64,000 nucleotides of DNA. Origin: Paracoccus sp. SCSIO 75233 (GTDB lineage Bacteria; Pseudomonadota; Alphaproteobacteria; Rhodobacterales; Rhodobacteraceae). Below the pieces are notes generated by a model. It was not told the origin of the DNA. It was given only the letters and a program-made list of their open reading frames with translations, and did not search any database. Shown in pieces: positions 9,257-18,000 of this stretch (its first letter is position 1; each line of letters starts with the position of its first letter). The stretch is taken from contig NZ_CP115760.1 of the NCBI RefSeq assembly GCF_027912675.1, positions 62,001 through 126,000 of the forward strand. The letters run 5' to 3'. A program made the translations under genes and the position numbers.

Positions 9257-10687
9257 TCATCCGGCGCAGCAGCTCAACTTTGCCACGTCCATATCGAAGG
9301 TTTGCGCCGCCAGCTTCAGCCCTTCCACGGTCGTCAGATAGGGGAAGATCGTCTCCCCGAGCGCCTTTGTGGTCATGCCAAACTTCAGCGCCATAACGAG
9401 GGTCTGGATCGTATCGGACCCCTCGGGCGCGATGATCTGGCCGCCAAGCAGCCGGTCGGACTTTCTGTCCGCCACCAGCTTGATCAATCCGCGCGTGTCG
9501 CGTGCGGCCAGTGCGCGCGGCACCTGATCGAGCGGTACGATGGACGTCTTGACGTCGAGGCCCGCGTCCCGCGCCTGGGCTTCACCGAGACCGACGCCCG
9601 CGACCTGCGGGTCGGAAAACACCACCCAGGGCATCGCGGCGTTGTCGTAGCGATGGTCTTCGCCGAGAACCGCATTTTTGGCCGCGAGCTTTGCACCATA
9701 GGCCGCCATATAGACGAACTGGTCGCGGTCGGTCACATCGCCTGCGGCATAGATGCCGCGCACCGATGTCTGCATGTCCTCGCCGACGACGATGGACCCA
9801 CGCGCGTCGGTTTCCACGCCGATTGCGTCCAGGCCCATATCTTTGGTATTGGCCCGCCTGCCAGCGGTCGAAACGAGGTGATCCGCCGTCACTTCGACAG
9901 GCTTTCCGTTCTGGATCACGCGCAGTGTCACGCCCGCGTCGTCGCGGCGCACAGTGTCGTAGCTTAACCCGGTCAGAAGAGTGATGCCTTCGGCCTCGAA
10001 CGCCGCCGCCAATGCCTCCGAGACCTCTGGTTCCGCGCCGGGCAACAGATGCGAACGGGCGACAAGCGTGACCTTCACGCCCATGCGGCTCATCATCTGG
10101 GCCAGCTCCGCGCCAATGTAGCCCGCGCCGATGAAGATCAGGCTTTTCGGCAGTACTTCGAGTTCCAGAAGACTGGTGCTGTTGAGCGCGCCGATTTCCT
10201 CGATGCCGTCGATGGTCGGCAGAACGGGACGCCCGCCCGTGGCGATGATGGTCCTCGGTGCTTTCAGGGTTCGCTCACCGACTGTCACGCCACCTTCGAT
10301 CAGCCGCGCGGGACCGGCGTCGATGTAATCGACATCCTCATATTCCGGCAGAAGGTCCGCGTATTTCTTCTGGCGCAGGGTCGTGACCAGATCGTCCTTG
10401 GACTGAACGAGCGTCTGCCAATCATCCACTTGTGCCCGTCCCGACAGGCCGGGGAACCGCTTGGCAGCCCCCGCACAGTGCACGGCCTCTGCCGCACGGA
10501 TCATCGCCTTGGAGGGCACGCATCCCACGTTGACGCAAGTTCCGCCGATGGTGCCATGTCCTACGAGGGCGACACGCTTTCCGGCATCCGCGCCGGTAAT
10601 TGCGGCGGAGAACCCCGCCGATCCGGCCCCAAGAACGATCAGGTCATAGCCGCCCTGTTCATCGTCGGTTTTGTTCAGGTCTTTCAT
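9257..10687 (-). CDS. merA: Mercuric reductase MerA
   Basis: A 476-residue flavoprotein that reduces Hg(II) to Hg(0) with NADPH in the cytoplasm. Seen are the FAD motif LGAGSAGFSAAITGADAG, the catalytic disulfide GGTCVNVGCVPSK, the NADP motif FIGAGYIGAELAQ, GIYAAGDVTD, and the mercury-delivering C-terminal Cys pair in KLSCCAG. The N-terminal HMA (NmerA) domain of many MerA proteins is absent. The chosen start (MKDLNKTDDEQGGYD) lies next to the stop of the upstream 45-residue gene; a start six codons upstream is possible. It belongs to a merR-regulated leftward operon. Confidence 0.95.
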   Translation of the reverse strand: MKDLNKTDDEQGGYDLIVLGAGSAGFSAAITGADAGKRVALVGHGTIGGTCVNVGCVPSKAMIRAAEAVHCAGAAKRFPGLSGRAQVDDWQTLVQSKDDLVTTLRQKKYADLLPEYEDVDYIDAGPARLIEGGVTVGERTLKAPRTIIATGGRPVLPTIDGIEEIGALNSTSLLELEVLPKSLIFIGAGYIGAELAQMMSRMGVKVTLVARSHLLPGAEPEVSEALAAAFEAEGITLLTGLSYDTVRRDDAGVTLRVIQNGKPVEVTADHLVSTAGRRANTKDMGLDAIGVETDARGSIVVGEDMQTSVRGIYAAGDVTDRDQFVYMAAYGAKLAAKNAVLGEDHRYDNAAMPWVVFSDPQVAGVGLGEAQARDAGLDVKTSIVPLDQVPRALAARDTRGLIKLVADRKSDRLLGGQIIAPEGSDTIQTLVMALKFGMTTKALGETIFPYLTTVEGLKLAAQTFDMDVAKLSCCAG

Positions 10688-10688
10688 C

Positions 10689-10826
10689 TCAGCGCGCCTC
10701 GCCATGTTCGGGGTCTTTTGGTCTGGCGGCGAGCAGATATATGACCGCGCCGATGGCGATCAGCGGTGTCAACATGCCGAGGAGGCCGAAGACCATGCCG
10801 GTGGCGGTGCAACATCCCATCATCAT
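10689..10826 (-). CDS. Small Cys-pair membrane protein in the mer operon (45 aa)
   Basis: A 45-residue protein starting MMMGCCTATGMVFG, with one or two hydrophobic segments and a vicinal Cys pair at residues 5-6 near the first membrane edge. The start overlaps the stop of the MerF-like gene (ATGA). It is the smallest gene of the operon. The Cys pair before a membrane helix resembles the layout of Hg(II) uptake proteins (MerF, MerT, MerE), but no family can be assigned. It could pass Hg(II) to MerA; this is inference. Confidence 0.6.
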   Translation of the reverse strand: MMMGCCTATGMVFGLLGMLTPLIAIGAVIYLLAARPKDPEHGEAR

Positions 10827-11209
10827 AAGAGCGATCCTTTCTTTTGCGCACGGTTCAGGAGAACCGCGTAGAGTGCTGTGGCGGCGAAAACGCCGATTGT
10901 GATCCGTATTGCGAACCTGAATTCGAGAAGAATGATCAGGATCGACAGGGCCACCGCGAGGCCGGTGGCCCAAAGTTTCGGGGCCGGTCCCGGTTTGCCA
11001 GCGCGCAGCCAAAGGGCCTGTGCCACCACGGCGAGGCTGAAAAACAGCAGCGGGAACAGGGCGTAATCGAGCCAGCCCGTGAGGGCCGACAATCCGACGC
11101 CAGCGACGATGACGACCAGAAGCGGTGTAAAGCAGCAGAGCGCGGCGAAGAGCGCACCGCCAAGCCCCCATTTCAGCAGACGGTCGGAATTTTCAGGTGT
11201 GTCAGTCAA
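10823..11209 (-). CDS. MerF-like mercury transport protein, extended
   Basis: A 128-residue membrane protein with the MerF core LKWGLGGALFAALCCFTPLLV and GLSALTGWLDYALFPLL, including the Cys pair that binds Hg(II) in the first helix. It is longer than classical MerF (about 80 residues) because of two extra C-terminal hydrophobic segments. The C-terminal Cys pair of MerF is missing. The likely start is TTG at 11209, overlapping the previous gene's stop as TTGA. The in-frame ATG further upstream would lie deep inside that gene. It moves Hg(II) through the inner membrane towards MerA. Confidence 0.75.
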   Translation of the reverse strand: MTDTPENSDRLLKWGLGGALFAALCCFTPLLVVIVAGVGLSALTGWLDYALFPLLFFSLAVVAQALWLRAGKPGPAPKLWATGLAVALSILIILLEFRFAIRITIGVFAATALYAVLLNRAQKKGSLL

Positions 11210-11457
11210 GGAGCCGTCTTTCTCTGTGATGGGTCGGGGCCGGAGGCGCGTTTCATTTGCGAACGACGCAGTGCGCGGACGATCAGGTAGGTCAGACCCG
11301 CCAAAACCAGCACGGCAATGCCACTCATTCCAGAGAGCCAAGCCCCAACGCCGCCGAACAACGCTGCAAGCACGGCAGTTCCGCCGCCGCAGCAGACGAC
11401 CACGACCGGAGCTGCTATTCCGAAGGCCAGCAGGCCACCCATCAGATTGTCACGCAT
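11206..11457 (-). CDS. Small membrane protein with VVCCGGG motif in the mer operon (83 aa)
   Basis: An 83-residue protein with two transmembrane helices. The first ends in PVVVVCCGGGTAVLAAL, giving a vicinal Cys pair inside or at the edge of the membrane, as in MerT/MerF-type carriers. The C-terminal tail is basic. It is not a family I can name. Its start region is duplicated (see the tandem repeat at 11444-11483), creating a second ATG 20 bases upstream in another frame. Its position between merP and the MerF-like gene suggests an additional Hg(II) carrier; this is inference. Confidence 0.65.
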   Translation of the reverse strand: MRDNLMGGLLAFGIAAPVVVVCCGGGTAVLAALFGGVGAWLSGMSGIAVLVLAGLTYLIVRALRRSQMKRASGPDPSQRKTAP

Positions 11458-11483
11458 TGCAGGAGATTGTCACGCATTGCAGG
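11444..11483. repeat. Two tandem 20-bp copies over a start codon
   Basis: The unit AGATTGTCACGCATTGCAGG occurs twice without a spacer. Read on the minus strand, each copy carries ATGCGTGACAATCT, so the start codon and first codons of the 83-residue gene are duplicated. The upstream ATG (11477) opens an 11-codon frame that stops over the real gene's codons 5-6. Confidence 0.9.
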
Positions 11484-11487
11484 CGGC

Positions 11488-11796
11488 TCAGGAGGCTGTG
11501 TCGGGCAGCACCTGCGCCGGATAGCCATTGGCCGTCACCGCGCCGATGATGCTTTCGATGGAAGTTTCGGCGTCATCGTAGGTCACGCTGTAAACACCCT
11601 GCCCGTATTCGGGGCCGTCCTCGAATGCGGCGATCTCGACCGACGGAACACCGCGCATCGAGCTGGCAACAATGAACGAACAGGACGGGCATGTCAGTTC
11701 GCTGACGGCGATCTCGACCTGGCGCTCTTCAGCGAGGGCCGGGGTCGAGAGTGCGACGATGGCCAGGGCGGATAACAGGAGATGCTTCATGGTCAT
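11488..11796 (-). CDS. merP: Periplasmic mercury-binding protein MerP
   Basis: A 102-residue protein. A cleavable signal peptide (MKHLLLSALAIVALSTPALA) is followed by an HMA domain with the metal-binding motif ELTCPSCSF (Cys36, Cys39). MerP scavenges Hg(II) in the periplasm and passes it to MerT. CPSC replaces the common CAAC. Two ATG codons two residues apart are possible starts. It sits immediately downstream of merT in the operon. Confidence 0.9.
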   Translation of the reverse strand: MTMKHLLLSALAIVALSTPALAEERQVEIAVSELTCPSCSFIVASSMRGVPSVEIAAFEDGPEYGQGVYSVTYDDAETSIESIIGAVTANGYPAQVLPDTAS

Positions 11797-11805
11797 GGTC
11801 CTCGT

Positions 11806-12213
11806 TCAGAATTTCAGGATGAAGGGGGTGATGTAGGGAAAGATCATGGCGACAGCGACAATCGCGGAAGCGGCCCAGAGGGTTGCGCGCATGATGCGGC
11901 GGTCGATGGGGCGGGCGCAGGTGCCATCGGCACAGGCCTCGGCATCTACAGGCTTGTAAGCCTTGTAGAAGCCGTATCCCAAAAACGCGGCGCTCAGCGC
12001 GAAGGTGTACCATTTGTAGGCATAGAGCGCCCCGAGCTGCGCGATGAACACGCCTGTCACGCCAAAGCTGACCAGCACCAATGGAAGGATGCAGCAAGAA
12101 GTCATCGCCAGCGCACCGAGGACGCCGAGGCCGGTCACGCCCCATCCCTTGGTGGTTTCGTCGCCAATTTTCTGCGACTGAGATTGCGGAAGTTCCGCCA
12201 AATGTTGTTCCAT
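11806..12213 (-). CDS. merT: Mercuric ion transporter MerT
   Basis: A 135-residue membrane protein with three hydrophobic segments. The first helix holds the Cys pair in AMTSCCILPLVLVSFGVTG (Cys40, Cys41). A cytoplasmic loop carries a second pair in AEACADGTCARP (Cys94, Cys99). This is the MerT layout, taking Hg(II) from MerP and delivering it inward. The start (MEQHLAELPQ) is preceded by the mer promoter; an upstream in-frame ATG would extend through the operator and into merR. First gene of the operon. Confidence 0.9.
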   Translation of the reverse strand: MEQHLAELPQSQSQKIGDETTKGWGVTGLGVLGALAMTSCCILPLVLVSFGVTGVFIAQLGALYAYKWYTFALSAAFLGYGFYKAYKPVDAEACADGTCARPIDRRIMRATLWAASAIVAVAMIFPYITPFILKF

Positions 12214-12242
12214 CGAATCTTCCTTGAACAGATGTTTCCACC

Positions 12243-12273
12243 GTTCTAGGGTCTGTAGTTGATACAGGCTCAA
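12243..12273 (-). promoter_or_regulatory. MerR-type promoter/operator for the mer operon
   Basis: On the minus strand the -35 is TTGAGC (12273-12268) and the -10 is TAGAAC (12248-12243). They are separated by 19 bp, the over-long spacer that MerR proteins untwist. The spacer contains a perfect dyad, CTGTA (12253-12257) and TACAG (12263-12267), around a 5-base centre. It lies between merT and divergent merR. Confidence 0.88.
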
Positions 12274-12289
12274 GGGATTTTTCGGCACA

Positions 12290-12703
12290 ATGAGTAACAC
12301 AAGCGTGAGATCAATTCGGCGGGGCGATTTGGCCCGCGCAACGGGCTGCAACCTGGAAACCATTCGCTATTACGAGAAAATCGGGATCATGCCGGACCCG
12401 CCGCGCAGTACGAAGGGCTACCGAAGCTACGACGATGCCCACGTCAAGCGGCTGAAATTCGTCATGCGGTCCCGCGATCTAGGCTTTTCTCTCGAAGAGG
12501 TTCGCGGGCTGCTTGGGCTGGTCGATGACCGATCCCGGACATGCGCCGAGGTGCAGATCATCGCCGAAGATCATCTGACTGACGTTCAGGCCAAGATTGC
12601 CGATCTGCAGCGCATCGAGCGCGTCCTGTCGGACACTGTTGCGCGATGCACCGGCGATGCTGCCCCAGAATGCGCGGTGATCGATGCGTTACTCGATGCT
12701 TAG
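12290..12703 (+). CDS. merR: Mercury-responsive regulator MerR
   Basis: A 137-residue MerR-family activator/repressor. The N-terminal winged helix has ARATGCNLETIRYYEKIGIMP. The long dimerisation helix is followed by the metal-binding Cys residues: Cys85, Cys120 and Cys128, which match Cys82, Cys117 and Cys126 of Tn501 MerR in order and nearly in spacing. It binds the dyad in the divergent promoter, repressing without Hg(II) and activating with it. Confidence 0.93.
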   Translation: MSNTSVRSIRRGDLARATGCNLETIRYYEKIGIMPDPPRSTKGYRSYDDAHVKRLKFVMRSRDLGFSLEEVRGLLGLVDDRSRTCAEVQIIAEDHLTDVQAKIADLQRIERVLSDTVARCTGDAAPECAVIDALLDA

Positions 12704-12875
12704 TCCACCCTGAAGAAGAGGGGGCAACGGACCTTCGTGAACGGCGCAGCGAAAGCCCGAAAAGTCCGCTGTGCCGTCGCTCAGGCAAGCTGCGGCGATG
12801 GTCGGGAGCGAGCCCAGACCAACGTTCCTGCTGCGTCGCGGCGAATATCCGTTTGTAGAAATAGTTTGCTAAACG

Positions 12876-12897
12876 GCCAACTTTTTGTATAGTTGGC
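12876..12897. repeat. Perfect 7-bp inverted repeat before IS3 copy A
   Basis: GCCAACT (12876-12882) and AGTTGGC (12891-12897) flank an 8-base, T-rich centre. It could be an operator or a weak terminator after merR. An ATG at 12901 follows (MENY...) and runs into the IS3 end at 12915, so a gene start may have been cut here. Positions 12704-12875 hold nothing else I can support. Confidence 0.5.
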
Positions 12898-12988
12898 TAC
12901 ATGGAAAACTATCATGTCCGTCGTCAGAACATTTGGCGCAGATTGGGGCGTAGACTAGCGGAGAGCGGGCCTCGTCTGGGATTTGATG

Positions 12989-13969
12989 TTAGGCTGTGAG
13001 CTTGCGGTGCTGCAAGCGCCGATATTCGATGGTTTTTCGTTTGATCCTTTCGCGCTGTTTGATGATGGCCTGTGCCCTGCCGAAGTAGACATCGGCAGGC
13101 GTCACGTTGGCCAGGCTCTCGTGGTAACGCTGGTTGTTGTAGTGCTCGACGAAGGCCTCGATCTGGGACTCGAGGTCGCCGGGCAGGAAGTAGTTCTCCA
13201 ACAGGATGCGGTTCTTCAGGGTCTGGTGCCAGCGCTCGATCTTGCCCTGGGTCTGCGGGTGGCACGGCGCGCCGCGCACATGGCTCATCTTGTTGGACTC
13301 GATGTATTCGGCCAGCTCGCCCGCGATGTAGCTGGGGCCATTGTCCGATAGCAGCCTGGGTTTGTGTAGAACGGTGGCGCTGTCGCAGCCCGAGGCGGCG
13401 AGCGCGAGGTCCAGCGTGTCGGTCACGTCCTCGGCCCGCATGTTGGTGCATAGCTTCCAGGCGATGATGTAGCGCGAGAAGTCGTCAAGCACCGTCGAGA
13501 GGTACATCCAGCCCCACCCGATGATCTTGAAGTAGGTGAAGTCGGTCTGCCACATCTCATTCGGCCGCGTGGTCTTGGTGTGGAACTGATCGGCCGCCTT
13601 GATTACCGTATAGGCTGGGCTGGTGATCAGGTCATGGGCCTTGAGCAACCGGTAGACCGTGGCTTCCGACACGAAGTAGTGTTTCTCGTCGGTGAAGCGC
13701 ACGGCCAGTTCGCGTGGGCTGAGGTCGGTCGCCTCCAACGCCATCTCGACGATCTGGTCCTGGATGTCCTCGCCAATGCGGTTCCACACCCGGTTCGGTG
13801 CCGAAGGGCGATCCTCCAGCGCTTCCGGCCCACCTTCCCGGTAGCGGTCATACCAGCGGTAGAAGGTCCGGCGGGCAATGCCGAGCTGGTCCAGCGTCCG
13901 CCTGGCCGGCAGGTGCGACTGCTCGACGATACGGATGATCTCCAGCTTCTCGGATGCGGGATACCTCAT
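12989..13969 (-). CDS. IS3-family transposase OrfB (copy A)
   Basis: 326 residues. An N-terminal helix-turn-helix (ARRTLDQLGIARRTFYRWYDRYREGG) is followed by the rve integrase core: MWQTDFTYFKIIGWGW (first Asp), LLSDNGPSYIAG (second Asp) and HPQTQGKIERWHQTLKNRI (Glu), a DDE triad. Its ATG overlaps the orfA stop (ATGA). The active transposase is probably the OrfAB fusion made by frameshifting. Identical in all three copies. Confidence 0.93.
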   Translation of the reverse strand: MRYPASEKLEIIRIVEQSHLPARRTLDQLGIARRTFYRWYDRYREGGPEALEDRPSAPNRVWNRIGEDIQDQIVEMALEATDLSPRELAVRFTDEKHYFVSEATVYRLLKAHDLITSPAYTVIKAADQFHTKTTRPNEMWQTDFTYFKIIGWGWMYLSTVLDDFSRYIIAWKLCTNMRAEDVTDTLDLALAASGCDSATVLHKPRLLSDNGPSYIAGELAEYIESNKMSHVRGAPCHPQTQGKIERWHQTLKNRILLENYFLPGDLESQIEAFVEHYNNQRYHESLANVTPADVYFGRAQAIIKQRERIKRKTIEYRRLQHRKLTA

Positions 13970-14352
13970 TCGTCGTCGCCCCCATCCGCGATCATGCTTT
14001 TTTTAAGCAAGCGGTTTTCCAGCGTCAGGTCCGCCACGCACTCCTTCAGCGCACGGGCTTCGCGGCGCAAGTCCTGCACGTCACCGGAGGTCGCCGCACG
14101 GGCGGTGTCCCCGGCCAGGCGGCGTTTGCCGGCTTCCATGAACTCCTTGGACCAGCTGTAGTACAGACTCTGCGCGATGCCCTCTTTGCGGCACAACTCG
14201 GCGATACTGTCGTCACCGCGAAGACCTTCAAGCACGATGCGGATCTTGTCTTCGGCCGAGAAGTGGCGGCGGGTCTGACGCCGGATGTCCTTGACCACCC
14301 GATCTGCAGGGGGCTTGGTCGGCGATTTTGAATTGGAGGATTTGGGCTTCAT
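13966..14352 (-). CDS. IS3-family transposase OrfA (copy A)
   Basis: 128 residues. The helix-turn-helix domain has RRHFSAEDKIRIVLEGLRG, SIAELCRKEGIAQSLYYSWS and a leucine-zipper-like end (RALKECVADLTLENRLLKKS). It binds the IS ends. The A7 run encoding LLKK is the likely slippage site into orfB. Confidence 0.92.
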   Translation of the reverse strand: MKPKSSNSKSPTKPPADRVVKDIRRQTRRHFSAEDKIRIVLEGLRGDDSIAELCRKEGIAQSLYYSWSKEFMEAGKRRLAGDTARAATSGDVQDLRREARALKECVADLTLENRLLKKSMIADGGDDE

Positions 14353-14437
14353 CTTCGTTCCTTCGTCACTACGACGAAGCCCAAATCCTCCTTAAATCAC
14401 AACCTCAAATCTGTGCCATAGCCGCTGACGGGGGACA

Positions 14438-15001
14438 CTCTACCGGGTCATCACCAGCGAACGGTTCCTGACCAAGCAAGGCCTCGGCAACGAAGTGCCA
14501 TTTTTCATCTGCCCGTTCCCGGCGGAAGAAGGCGTCACAATGTTTGAGGACCGGCGCGATCTGATCGAGCGGATCGCCCATGCGGGCGTGACAGCGCTCG
14601 ACCTGAGCCTCTACGAAATCTCCCTTGGGCTTCTCGAGGAGCGCGGCATCCTCGAAGACGTCCTTGCCGCAGAGCCTGAGATGGACAAGTCAGAGCTGCG
14701 CGAGCTTTTGCAGGGCGTTCTTGATGTCCATGAACACCTGATCCCAAAGATTGGTGCGGCTATCGCCGCTCAGCCGCATGACGTGATCTTTCTCTCCGGT
14801 GTGGGCGAAGTCTATCCGTATATCCGCTCGCACAATGTGCTCAACAACCTCCAGAGCACCGCCAAAGACAAGCCAACAGTCCTGTTCTTTCCCGGCAGCT
14901 ACACTCACTCCACAGCGACGGGGGGATCCCTCGATCTCTTCGGGTTGCTGCATGACGACAAATATTACCGTGCTTTTAACATTCTGAACTATGAGGTCTG
15001 A
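14438..15001 (+). pseudogene. brxB: BrxB (DUF1788), N-terminus removed at the IS3 junction
   Basis: 187 codons are open from the first base after IS3 copy A: LYRVITSERFLTKQGLGNEVPFFI. They match DUF1788/BrxB of BREX phage-defence systems through to the normal C-terminus (GLLHDDKYYRAFNILNYEV). Only about 20 N-terminal residues and the start appear missing. A GTG at 14495 could restart a 168-residue product. It lies 4 bases upstream of brxC in the usual BREX order. Confidence 0.85.
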
Positions 15002-15005
15002 CCGG

Positions 15006-18000
15006 ATGACCACTGCTCTGAGAAACATTTTCGCCAAGCCTGTCGACCGCCCGATTGATGGCGTGATCAAGGCTGACGATGAAGCAAGCCTGCGCATCGA
15101 ACTCGACGAGTATGTCATCACCGATGAAATCGGCAAACGCCTCGAGACCTTCCTGGATGCCTACAACAACTATGACACCGCCAACGGGGTCTGGATTTCT
15201 GGCTTCTTTGGCTCGGGCAAGTCGCACCTGCTCAAGATGCTGGCCCTACTTATGGAAAATCGGGAAGTCGATGGCACGCGGGCTTTTGACATTTTCGAGG
15301 AAAAGCTGACCGGTCAGCCAATGCTCTTGGGCGCGTTGCGCAAAGCCGTCTCCGTGCCGTCAAAGTCGATCCTCTTCAACATCGACCAAAAGGCTGACGT
15401 CATCTCGAAGACCGATGTGGATGCGCTGCTTTCCGTGTTCCAGAAGGTCTTTGACGAGGCCTGCGGCTACTACGGCAAGCTGCCTCATATCGCGCAGTTT
15501 GAGCGCGACCTCGATGATCGCGGCCAGCTGGCAGCGTTTAAGGATGCCTATGCGGCCGCCGCCGGCAAGCCTTGGGAGCGCGGCCGTGAACAGGCAGCGC
15601 TCGAGCGCAAAAACATCGCCACCGCGTTCGCATCCGTGACAGGCGGCGATCCGGCAGATGCCGCAGACATTCTTGGCCAGTACCGCGCCGACACCCGCGT
15701 TTCGATCGAGGACTTTGCCAACAAAGTGAAGGCTTGGATTGATAAGCAGGCACCAAAGTTCCGCCTGAATTTCTTCGTCGATGAGGTGGGCCAGTACATC
15801 GCTGAAAACGTCAAGCTGATGACGAACCTGCAGACGATCGCCGAAAGCCTGAACACGAAGTGCAAAGGCCAAGCCTGGGTCATCGTGACCTCGCAGCAGG
15901 ACATGGAAGCCATTATCGGGGATGGGAAAGCGTTTCAGTCGCAGGACTTCTCGAAGATCATGGCGCGCTTCGGCGTGAAGATGCCGCTGAACTCGGCCGA
16001 CGTGGCTGAAGTTATCCAGCGCCGCCTTCTATCCAAGACCGACGAGGGCCAGGTGCGTCTCGGCAACCTGCACGATCGTGAAGAGAACAACCTCAAGACC
16101 CTGTTTGATTTCACGGACGGGTCGATCAAGCTGAAGAACTTTGATGGGCGCGCCCATTTCGTCTCGAGCTACCCGTTCCCGCCTTATCAATACATGCTGT
16201 TCCAGATGGCGATCACGTCGCTCTCGCAGCACAACGCCTTCGAGGGCAAGCACAGCTCGGTCGGCGAACGCTCGATGCTGGGCGTGTTCCAAGAGGTCGC
16301 CAAGAAGATGGCAGACCAGCCCGTAGGCGGTCTTGCCACCTTTGATCTCATGTTCGAGGGCATCCGCACGGCGTTGAAATCCGCCGTACAGCAGTCGATT
16401 CAGATTGCCGAGAAGGAAATCCAGGACATTGACCCCTTCGCGGTCCGTGTTCTGAAAGCGCTCTTCCTCGTGAAATACGTCAAGGAGTTCAAGCCCACGG
16501 TCCGCAACATCAGCGTGCTGTTGCTCTCCGAGTTCGACACTGACCAGGTCAAGCAGCGCCGTAAGATCGAGGAGGCGCTGTCTTTCCTTGAGCGCAACAC
16601 GCTCATTCAGCGCAACGGCGAGGTTTACGAATTCCTGACGAACGAAGAGAAGGACGTCGAGGCGGAGATCAAGGCTCTCGATGTCGACCCATCAGAGCTT
16701 TCCAAGGAAATGGAGACGCTGGCGTTCGACACGATCCTGCGTCACCGCAAGATCAAGCACCTGACCACCGGCAACGAATACAGCTTCAGCCGGAAGCTCG
16801 ATGACCACCTGCTGGGTCGGGAGTACGAGCTCTCCATCAACGTGATCAGCCCGTTCAATGATGATGTTGCATCACCTGAAGCCGTGCGCATGCGGAACAT
16901 GAGCCGGGAAGAACTGGCGGTGGTGCTGCAGCCCGATGTGCGGTTCATCCGCGATCTGACGCTCTTCAAGCAGACGGACAAGTTCATCCGCCAGGCCCGC
17001 GCGGGTTCCCAGCAGCCAGGCCGTGATCGTATCGTGGCCGAGAAGGGGGATCAGAACAGCCGCCGCTACAAGGACCTTGAACTGCGCCTACGCAAGCTGA
17101 TGGCCGAGGCGCGGATGTTCGTGCGGGGCGATGAGCTCGACATCGGGGGCGAGGAGCCCCAGGACCGGATCGTGAAGGGCTTCCAGGGCCTTGTCGACAA
17201 GGTCTATGTTAACCTGCCAATGCTGCGGGGTGTGACCTATGCTGAGGCCGATATCCTGAAAGCGGCAACGCCCGAAAGTGGGCTCTTCGGCAATAACGGC
17301 GAAGGGCTGACCGAGGCTGAGCAGGATGTGCTGAACTATGTTCAGTCGCAGGCTCGCAATGGCGTAAAGGTCTCGGTGAAATACCTCACCGAACGTTTTG
17401 GTGGCAAACCCTATGGGTGGCCGACGACGGCTATCCTCTGCCTGGCTGCCAGCCTGTCAGGCAAGGGCAAGCTTGAAGCCCGATCCGACGGCACGGTGCT
17501 CGAGCGCGCAGACCTCGCCAAGGCGCTCAACAACAGCCATGCCCTTGCCAATATTCTGCTTACCCCGCAGACCGAGTTCACCTCTGCCCAGATCCGGAAG
17601 GCGAAAGAGCTCTACAAGGAGCTGTTTGATTTGCCATCGGATGGGACTGACGCGCGGACGATCGGCGCGGAATGGCTGGAGAGCACGCGGACGCTGTCAG
17701 AAGATCTGGGTAAGATGCTGGCGCAAAAAGCGCAGTACCCGTTTGTCGTGGCACTCGAGCCCTTAGCCACGAAAATTGCTGCGATGGTGGGTAAGCCCGC
17801 CACTTGGTATATCACCGAGCCTGCGGCGCAGGAGGATGATCTTCTCGACGCCAAGGAAGAGGTGCTCGACAAAATCCGCAGCTTTATGGGCGGCGCCCAG
17901 CGCGAAATCTATGACGATGCGCGCGAATTTCTGCGTGATCAGGAAGCGAATATTTCCTATGTGGATGCGGCCGCGGGCGATGCGCTGGCCCGCGTCTTGG

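Larger units (their letters stand above)
12915..14437 (-). mobile_element. IS3-family element, copy A
   Basis: A 1523-bp element. The ends are imperfect inverted repeats, TGTCCGTCGTCAG at the left and TGTCCCCCGTCAG (read inward) at the right. Two overlapping reading frames, orfA and orfB, have an A7 slippery run near 13998-14004 suited to -1 frameshifting. The flanks ATCA and CTCT show no target duplication. The same sequence occurs at 19520-21040 (inverted) and 46751-48273. Confidence 0.92.
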
